Source of the DNA: Pseudomonadota bacterium
GTDB lineage: Bacteria; Pseudomonadota; Alphaproteobacteria; Caulobacterales; Caulobacteraceae
Assembly: GCA_023409795.1 (NCBI GenBank)
Contig: JAEYQX010000150.1
Location: 1-13,135, forward strand
Direction: 5' to 3'
Length of the DNA stretch: 13,135 bases
Shown here: positions 8,330 to 13,135 of the stretch, piece by piece
Layout: every line of letters begins with the position of its first letter
Numbering within the stretch: position 1 is the first letter of the stretch
Translations under genes and position numbers: made by a program
Notes under the pieces: model-generated
Told to the model about the DNA's origin: nothing
Database searches by the model: none
What the model saw: only the letters and a program-made list of their open reading frames with translations

Positions 8330-9961
8330 CTATCCGGCTGTGGGCAGACGATAGTCCTTCATCTGCTCGCGAAGCGCCTTCTTATCGATCTTGCCCGTGG
8401 CACCCAAAGGAATTTCAGGCAGGAAAACAACGTCGTCCGGCATCCACCACTTGGCGATCTTGCCCTGCAGGAAGTCCAGGTGCTCCTGCTTGTCCTCGGC
8501 CTCGCCGTCCTTCAGCTTGATCAGCAGGACCGGTCGCTCGTCCCACTTGGGGTGACGGGCCCCGATCACGGCGGCCAGGGCGACCTTGGGATGGCCCACG
8601 GCGATGTTCTCGATCTCGATCGAGCTGATCCATTCGCCACCCGACTTGATCACGTCCTTGGCCCGGTCGGTGATCTGCATGTAGCCGTATTCGTCGATGG
8701 TCGAGACGTCGCCGGTGTCGAAGAAGCCCTCCTCGTCCTGGATCGAGGTCTCTTCCTCGCGGAAATAGGCGCGGGCCACCGTGGGCCCCTTGACCATCAG
8801 GCGGCCAAAGGTCTGGCCGTCGTGCGGCAGGGTGCGCCCCTCATAGTCCTTCAGCTTCATCTCGACGCCCAGCGGGGGAATGCCCTGCTTGATCCGCTGC
8901 CTGATCTGGTCATCGAAGGACCAGCCGGTCATCTCGGGCAGCAGGCCAGAGACCGTGCCGATGGGCGAGGTCTCGGTCATGCCCCAGCCCTGGACGACCT
9001 CGACGCCGAACTCGTCATGGAAGATGCGGATCAGGGCTTCCGGCACCGCAGCCCCGCCGATCAGCACCCGCTTGACCGTCGACAGCTTCAGGCCGTTCTC
9101 GCGCATATGCTGCAGCAGTCCCTGCCAGACGGTCGGCACGGCGGCGCTGAAGGTCACGCCCTCGGTCTCCAGCAGCTCATAGATGGCCGCCCCGTCCATC
9201 CGGGCCCCCGGCATGACCAGCTTGGCCCCGGCCGCCGGGCCCGAGAAGGCGATGCCCCAGGCATTGGCATGGAACATCGGCACGACCGGCAGGATCACCT
9301 CGTGCGGGGTTGCGCCCAGCACCGTGGCCTGCGAGCCCAGCAGGGTGTGCAGGAAGTTCGAGCGGTGCGAATACAGCACGCCCTTGGGATTGCCCGTCGT
9401 GCCCGAGGTATAGCAAAGGCCGCAGGCGGTCTGCTCGTCGAAACCACCCCAGGTCACATCCTCGGACGACTGGGCCAGCACCTCCTCATACGAATCAACA
9501 ACCTTGAGTTGCGACTGTGGCAAATGGTCCCTGTCCGTAAGGACAACAACGCGCTCGACCGCCGGGCAGTGGGGCAGGATCGCGTCCAGCAGGGGCACGA
9601 AGGTGATGTCGGTGAAGATGATCCGGTCACCGGCGTGGTTGATGATATAGATCAGCTGGTCGGGGAAAAGCCGAGGGTTCAGGGTATGGCAGATCGCGCC
9701 GATCCCCATGATGCCATACCAGGTCTCGATATGGTCCGCCGTGTTCCAGGCCAGGGTCGCGACGCGGTCGCCCGGCTGGATTCCCCAGGCTTTCAGGGCG
9801 TTTGAGACCCGCTTGGCCCGGCCGTGGATCGCGCCATAGGTGGTGCGCTCGATGGGCCCCTCGACCGACCGCGTGACCACCTCGGCCCCCGGATGCCAGT
9901 TTTTGGCATGGTCCAGTATCTTGTCGACCGTCAGCGGCCAGTCCTGCATCAATCCCTGCAT
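8330..9961 (-). CDS. AMP-forming medium/long-chain acyl-CoA synthetase
   Basis: Activates a fatty acid to acyl-AMP and then acyl-CoA, feeding beta-oxidation or lipid synthesis. With ATG 9961 it has 543 residues, the family norm. The ATP-binding loop is Y-T-S-G-T-T-G-N-P-K-G (184-194). Then come P-M-F-H-A-N-A-W-G (228-236), G-W-G-M-T-E-T-S-P (325-333), D-T-G-D (415-418), the hinge region D-R-A-K-D-V-I-K-S-G-G-E (432-443) and the catalytic Lys524 in G-A-T-G-K. All key motifs are intact. The sequence is closest in feel to AlkK-like medium-chain ligases rather than E. coli FadD, but specificity cannot be read. I preferred ATG 9961 to ATG 9985 because AGAGGGA lies just upstream of the former and nothing does for the latter. 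It leads the unit with the DUF1499 gene. The divergent 9962-10153 stretch should hold its promoter; none was assignable. Confidence 0.92.
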   Translation of the reverse strand: MQGLMQDWPLTVDKILDHAKNWHPGAEVVTRSVEGPIERTTYGAIHGRAKRVSNALKAWGIQPGDRVATLAWNTADHIETWYGIMGIGAICHTLNPRLFPDQLIYIINHAGDRIIFTDITFVPLLDAILPHCPAVERVVVLTDRDHLPQSQLKVVDSYEEVLAQSSEDVTWGGFDEQTACGLCYTSGTTGNPKGVLYSHRSNFLHTLLGSQATVLGATPHEVILPVVPMFHANAWGIAFSGPAAGAKLVMPGARMDGAAIYELLETEGVTFSAAVPTVWQGLLQHMRENGLKLSTVKRVLIGGAAVPEALIRIFHDEFGVEVVQGWGMTETSPIGTVSGLLPEMTGWSFDDQIRQRIKQGIPPLGVEMKLKDYEGRTLPHDGQTFGRLMVKGPTVARAYFREEETSIQDEEGFFDTGDVSTIDEYGYMQITDRAKDVIKSGGEWISSIEIENIAVGHPKVALAAVIGARHPKWDERPVLLIKLKDGEAEDKQEHLDFLQGKIAKWWMPDDVVFLPEIPLGATGKIDKKALREQMKDYRLPTAG

Positions 9962-10153
9962 CGTCTTCCCTCTGCCTGCTCCCATTCGCGTTCGGGGAGC
10001 TTGGAGACGACGCTATCAGTCGAACCATGAATTTCAACGGGGAACCGGCTGCCAAAGCGTCCCCTGAAATGGTCATATTTGCTACCTAAGAAGAATAGCC
10101 TCGCTTGAACGCAACCTGTAGTATCAGCCTCCCAGGCACCCCGGAGCGCCCGC

Positions 10154-10798
10154 ATGACCCTTCTTATCGCCATCACCGGCGGCTCGGGCTCTGGCAAGAG
10201 CACCCTGGCCGAGGCGCTCGTGGCCAGCCTGCCTGCGGGCGTGGCCAGCCTGATGCGCGAGGATTCCTATTATCGGGACGCCGCCAGCGTGCCGGGCTTT
10301 GACGCCGACACCCACGACTTCGATGACGTGGCGGCCCGTGACCACGACCTGCTGATCGAGCACCTGACCCTGCTGAAGCAGGGCCAGTCCATCGAGGCCC
10401 CGCTCTATTCCTTCATCCACCACGGGCGGGACCCGGGCGGCGAGCCCATCCCGGCGGCCGAGGTCATTATTGTCGAGGGCACCCACGTTTTGTGCACCCC
10501 GGCCCTGACCGCCCTGTTCGACATCAAGGTCTTTGTCGACACCCCCGCCGACATCCGCTTCATCCGCCGCCTGCTGCGCGACCAGAACGAGCGCGGGCGC
10601 ACGGCCCAGTCGGTGATTCACCAGTATCTTCTGACGGTTCGCCCGGGCCATGAGCGGCTCACGGAACCTTCTCGCACCCACGCGGATTTTATCGTGGCTG
10701 ACGCAACTGCAGCAGTTCGGCTTGAAGATCCTCAGGCCGTGATCCGGCTTGCTGCGCCCCTTCTAGCGCATCCTCTACTGTCCCAATGGCGAAAATAA
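10154..10798 (+). CDS. udk: Uridine kinase-family P-loop kinase
   Basis: Phosphorylates uridine/cytidine in pyrimidine salvage if it is a true Udk. It has 214 residues, matching E. coli Udk in length. The P-loop G-G-S-G-S-G-K-S lies at 9-16. E-D-S-Y-Y-R (36-41) carries the catalytic Asp. Y-S-F-I-H-H-G-R has the base-contacting His and Arg pattern. V-I-I-V-E-G forms the Walker B-like strand, followed by F-V-D-T-P-A-D-I-R-F-I-R-R, R-D-x-N-E-R-G-R and T-V-R-P-G-H-E-R-L-T-E-P-S, all family hallmarks. One oddity: the usual N-Y-D-H-P motif reads D-F-D-D-V (55-59), so substrate preference could differ. GGAG sits about 8 nt before the ATG. It begins 192 nt from the divergent acyl-CoA ligase and is followed by a TetR gene 81 nt on. 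Confidence 0.8.
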   Translation: MTLLIAITGGSGSGKSTLAEALVASLPAGVASLMREDSYYRDAASVPGFDADTHDFDDVAARDHDLLIEHLTLLKQGQSIEAPLYSFIHHGRDPGGEPIPAAEVIIVEGTHVLCTPALTALFDIKVFVDTPADIRFIRRLLRDQNERGRTAQSVIHQYLLTVRPGHERLTEPSRTHADFIVADATAAVRLEDPQAVIRLAAPLLAHPLLSQWRK

Positions 10799-10810
10799 AT
10801 AGTTTACAGG

Positions 10811-10827
10811 CGATAACATCGTTACCG
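10811..10827. promoter_or_regulatory. Imperfect 17-bp palindrome, candidate TetR operator
   Basis: CGATAACATCGTTACCG pairs at 6 of 8 positions around a central T, with TAAC/GTTA as the core arms. It sits about 53 nt before the TetR-type start in a comparatively AT-rich gap. TetR regulators often bind such sites in their own promoters. A role is inferred only. Confidence 0.3.
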
Positions 10828-10879
10828 TTGCAATATTCGAGCATTCGAGGCAGTCTTTCTCTCAACCGGGAAGGCTGAC

Positions 10880-11494
10880 ATGACCAATTTGGTCCACGAT
10901 TTGAAAGATCCGCGACGGGCGACAATCGTTCGCCAAGCCTGGCAGCACTTCGTCACGCATGGTTTTACCGCCACGCGCATGGAACCCGTGGCCCGTGAAT
11001 CGGGCGTGTCTACAGCAACGCTTTACGGTTTCTTTGAAAGCAAAACCGCGCTTTTCGAGGCTGTGCTCAATGCGGCTACCGACGAGATCTCGGAACAGCT
11101 GGAAACCCTGCCGACCGGATCAGGCTCAGTTCAGGATCAACTGAACGCCCTGCTGACCTTCTATGCCGAGTTTCTCAGCAACGAAGATGTCCAGGCCGTC
11201 TTCCGCCTGGTCCTGGCCGAGCGTCACCGCTTTGTCGACGTCTCGTCACGCTTCTTTGAACGGGGCCGGAATCGCTTCGGCGGCTCCCTCATCGCGCTGC
11301 TCAAGAAACTGGACAGTGCCGGGGACCTGAAGGTCAAGAACAGCCCCGTGGCTGCGGGCCAGCTGATGGGCATGATCGAGCATTCGATCTTCTTCCTGCC
11401 GCTGATCGAGGGTGAAGGCTCCGAAACGGACCGCTCGCCGCAACAGATCGCCGAGGACGCGGTCGAGACCTTCCTGGCCCGCTACCGGGCCTGA
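10880..11494 (+). CDS. TetR/AcrR-family transcriptional regulator
   Basis: A 204-residue one-component regulator. The N-terminal helix-turn-helix spans about 15-60: I-V-R-Q-A-W-Q-H-F, G-F-T-A-T-R-M, I/V-A-R-E-S-G-V-S-T-A-T-L-Y-G-F-F-E-S-K, then L-F-E-A-V. This is the canonical TetR DNA-binding pattern. The C-terminal half is helical and resembles the AefR-like C-terminal domain (L-V-L-A-E-R-H-R-F, F-F-E-R-G, G-D-L near 128), where a ligand would bind; the ligand is unknown. GGAAGG lies 5 nt before the ATG. An imperfect palindrome upstream may be its own operator. It follows the kinase gene on the same strand and converges on pdxH. Possible targets are itself or neighbouring genes; nothing in the sequence decides this. 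Confidence 0.92.
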   Translation: MTNLVHDLKDPRRATIVRQAWQHFVTHGFTATRMEPVARESGVSTATLYGFFESKTALFEAVLNAATDEISEQLETLPTGSGSVQDQLNALLTFYAEFLSNEDVQAVFRLVLAERHRFVDVSSRFFERGRNRFGGSLIALLKKLDSAGDLKVKNSPVAAGQLMGMIEHSIFFLPLIEGEGSETDRSPQQIAEDAVETFLARYRA

Positions 11495-11516
11495 CCCTCA
11501 CCCCGCGCGGGTCAGG
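11490..11516. terminator. Hairpin spanning the stop codons of the TetR and pdxH genes
   Basis: CCTGACCC and GGGTCAGG are exact complements separated by an 11-nt GC-rich loop. The arms contain the TGA of the TetR gene and the stop of pdxH. It is symmetric, so it could act in both directions, but there is no T-run on either side; the terminator role is tentative. Confidence 0.35.
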
Positions 11517-12174
11517 GCCACAGGCGCTGGCGGGTCCAGCCCTCGCCCTGGCGATCAAACCTCAGCCGGTCATGCAGCCTGAAGGCCCGGTCACGCCAGA
11601 ACTCGATCGACTGGGGCAGGACGCGCCAGCCTGACCAGTGGGCGGGACGCAGCACCTCCTGGCCTTCAAACTCGGCCGCCTTTGCCGCGACGCGCGCCTC
11701 CAGGGTCGCGCGGCTGTCCAGCGGGCGCGACTGGTCCGACACCCAAGCCCCGATCCGGCTTTCGCGCGCGCGGCTGGCGAAATAGGCATCCGCCTCTGCC
11801 GCACTGACCGGCTCGACCTGGCCGCGAATCCGCACCTGGCGATGCAGGCTCTTCCAGTGGAACAGCAGGGCCGCAGACGGCTGGTCCGCCAGCTGCATCC
11901 CCTTGGCGCTTTCCTGGTTGGAATAGAAGGTAAAGCCGCGCGGATCGACGTCCTTCAACAGGACCATGCGCGCGTCGGGCATCCCGGTCCGGTCCACCGT
12001 GGCCAGGCACAGGGCATTGGCATCGTTCAGCTCTGACGCCTTGGCCTCTTCCAGCCAGTCGATGAACAGGGCGATCGGGTCCGTGCGCTCGAACACCGTC
12101 TCGTCGGCATTGGCGGCCAGGCGCGCGGCATAGTCTTCGGCTGAGGGGCTGGGCGGGATAACCGGGTCTGTCAT
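11512..12174 (-). CDS. pdxH: Pyridoxamine/pyridoxine 5'-phosphate oxidase
   Basis: An FMN enzyme that oxidises pyridoxine or pyridoxamine 5'-phosphate to pyridoxal 5'-phosphate, the last step of vitamin B6 synthesis and salvage. It has 220 residues, the normal length. Family landmarks in order: N-A-L-C-L-A-T-V-D, R-M-V-L-L-K-D (FMN phosphate binding), F-Y-S-N-Q-E-S-A-K-G, F-H-W-K-S-L-H-R-Q-V-R-I-R-G, S-R-I-G-A-W-V-S-D-Q-S-R, P-x-H-W-S-G-W-R-V-L-P, and F-W-R-D-R-A-F-R-L-H-D-R near the end, closing with R-L-W-P. All expected binding residues appear intact. AGGGT about 8 nt upstream of the ATG is a modest ribosome site. It is divergent from the J-domain-like gene, with an 86-nt gap. Confidence 0.95.
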   Translation of the reverse strand: MTDPVIPPSPSAEDYAARLAANADETVFERTDPIALFIDWLEEAKASELNDANALCLATVDRTGMPDARMVLLKDVDPRGFTFYSNQESAKGMQLADQPSAALLFHWKSLHRQVRIRGQVEPVSAAEADAYFASRARESRIGAWVSDQSRPLDSRATLEARVAAKAAEFEGQEVLRPAHWSGWRVLPQSIEFWRDRAFRLHDRLRFDRQGEGWTRQRLWP

Positions 12175-12260
12175 GGCGGGACCCTAACACCGGCAAAACA
12201 CGGACGCCACGGGCCACACGGTTAACCGGGCCTTGACCATATCCGTTCGAAGCTGGGGCC

Positions 12261-12998
12261 ATGTCCGGTGACGCCCTTCATATCGCCCAGGCCCGCTCCC
12301 TGCTGGGCCTGTCGACGCCGTTCACGCCCCAGGCCCTGAGCGCGGCCTTCCGCGTCGCCGTCAAGGCTGCGCGTCCCGACATACCCGGCGGCGACGTGGT
12401 GCGGTTCCGGCAGGTGATCGACGCCTACCACCTGCTGCAGAACCAGCCCCTGCCCCTGCCCGCGCCGGCGGCCCCGGCTCCTTCCGCCCCCTTTGCCGCC
12501 CCGCCGCCGCCCCGGCCCGCCCTTGTCCTCACCCCGCTCCAGGCCGTCAACGGCAGCCCGGTCCGCCTGCGGCTGGGCGAGCGCACCTTGCAGGTCAGGG
12601 TGCCAGCCGGACTGCGCTCCAATGACCAGGTGCGCCTCAAGGGACTGGGGCCTGCGGGCCAGCCCCTGCACCTGCCGGTCCTGATCCGCCCGGCCGAGGG
12701 CCTGACCGTCCTGGGCAGCGACCTGTTCATGGACTGGCCTGTCCCCGCCCGCATGATCCGCGACGGCGGGCGCATCGAGATCCAGACCCATGCCGGTCTG
12801 CGGCACGCCTGGCTGGTGCCCGATATGCCCCAGCCCACCCGCCTTCGCCTGAAAGGCCTGGGCCTGCCCGCGCGCGGCTCGCGTCGGGCCGGTGACCTCT
12901 TCGTCAGGCTGGAGCCGACGGACGACCAGGTCTCGGCCGCCCAGGACATGCTGCGTCGCTTCACTCAGGTCTGGACGCCAAAGCCCCTCGCGGCCTAA
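12261..12998 (+). CDS. DnaJ-related protein with degenerate J-domain and DnaJ C-terminal domain
   Basis: A 245-residue protein that looks like a short type-II (CbpA-like) J-protein. Residues 8-60 follow the J-domain pattern: A-R-S-L-L-G-L, helix II A-A-F-R-V-A-V-K, loop, then V-V-R-F-R-Q-V-I-D-A-Y-H-L-L. The invariant H-P-D, needed to stimulate Hsp70 ATPase, reads R38-P39-D40 (CGT CCC GAC at 12372-12380). A Pro/Ala-rich linker (about 61-88) replaces the Gly/Phe region; no zinc finger is present. Residues 89-222 match the substrate-binding C-terminal domain: V-P-A-G-L-R-S-N-D-Q-V-R-L-K-G-L-G, D-L-F-M-D-W-P-V, then R-L-R-L-K-G-L-G-L-P and G-D-L-F-V-R-L. The start is before a full open frame; a clear ribosome site is not seen. 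aroC begins 9 nt after its stop. Confidence 0.75.
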   Translation: MSGDALHIAQARSLLGLSTPFTPQALSAAFRVAVKAARPDIPGGDVVRFRQVIDAYHLLQNQPLPLPAPAAPAPSAPFAAPPPPRPALVLTPLQAVNGSPVRLRLGERTLQVRVPAGLRSNDQVRLKGLGPAGQPLHLPVLIRPAEGLTVLGSDLFMDWPVPARMIRDGGRIEIQTHAGLRHAWLVPDMPQPTRLRLKGLGLPARGSRRAGDLFVRLEPTDDQVSAAQDMLRRFTQVWTPKPLAA

Positions 12999-13007
12999 GC
13001 CATAACC

Positions 13008-13135
13008 ATGTCACATAACAGCTTCGGTCACCTGTTCCGCATCACCACCTGGGGCGAAAGCCACGGGCCGGCCATTGGCGTCGTCGTTGACGGCTGCCCG
13101 CCGCTGATCCCGCTGACCGAAGCGGACATCCAGCC
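13008..13135 (+). CDS. aroC: Chorismate synthase, 3'-truncated by the window edge
   Basis: Chorismate synthase converts EPSP to chorismate, the last step of the shikimate pathway, using reduced FMN. Only the first 42 codons are in the window: M-S-H-N-S-F-G-H-L-F-R-I-T-T-W-G-E-S-H-G, then P-A-I-G-V-V-V-D-G-C-P-P. This N-terminus, with the G-E-S-H-G-P signature and its conserved His, is diagnostic. No strong Shine-Dalgarno precedes the ATG, and the start is 9 nt after the J-domain-like gene's TAA, so translational coupling is plausible. Confidence 0.93.
   Translation, partial: MSHNSFGHLFRITTWGESHGPAIGVVVDGCPPLIPLTEADIQ

Noticed and set aside
8480..9805. A 441-codon plus-strand open frame opposite the acyl-CoA synthetase
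   Set aside because: It is a shadow of a gene with all ligase motifs intact; its composition is low-complexity and no family is recognised.
10105..10124. TTGAAC followed by TAGTAT upstream of the kinase as a sigma-70 promoter
   Set aside because: The spacing is only 8 nt, far below the 16-18 nt required.

Overview
The window is high-GC, densely coded chromosomal DNA. It most likely comes from an alphaproteobacterium of the Caulobacteraceae (Caulobacter/Brevundimonas-like). The reasons are a large Caulobacter-type TonB-dependent receptor, a pdxH / J-domain-like / aroC cluster, consistently G/C third codon positions, and proteins with alphaproteobacterial character (DUF1499 membrane protein, LACTB2-like hydrolase). 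The genus call is inference. No tRNA, rRNA, CRISPR array, insertion sequence or prophage was found.

Layout. (1) Positions 1-2249 (+) hold the 3' two thirds of cobalamin-dependent methionine synthase metH, entering from the left edge. Its frame is cut by a single in-frame TAG at 1467-1469, where relatives have Glu in an I-L-E-D-E segment. Coding resumes in the same frame and stays intact to 2249. (2) 2250-2456 is non-coding: a perfect small palindrome, then a strong terminator serving the minus strand. (3) 2457-5492 (-) is a complete 1011-aa TonB-dependent receptor, probably started at TTG behind a perfect AGGAGG. (4) 5759-7632 (+) is a tight three-gene run: a small exported LACYD-motif protein, a DUF442 phosphatase-like protein and an MBL-fold hydrolase. 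(5) 7623-9961 (-) is a two-gene unit: an AMP-forming acyl-CoA ligase followed by a DUF1499-type membrane protein. (6) 10154-11494 (+) has a uridine-kinase-family protein and a TetR-type regulator. (7) 11512-12174 (-) is pdxH. (8) 12261 to the end (+) is a degenerate J-domain/DnaJ-C-terminal-domain protein and the first 42 codons of aroC.

Functionally this is mainly housekeeping metabolism (methionine, PLP and chorismate synthesis, nucleoside salvage, fatty-acid activation) with an outer-membrane uptake receptor and a small putative hydrolase operon. No integrated new defence or mobile system is visible. The most noteworthy items are the amber codon inside metH, the HPD-to-RPD change in the J-domain protein, and the side-by-side DUF442 and MBL genes, which resemble the two halves of Blh-type fusion proteins.
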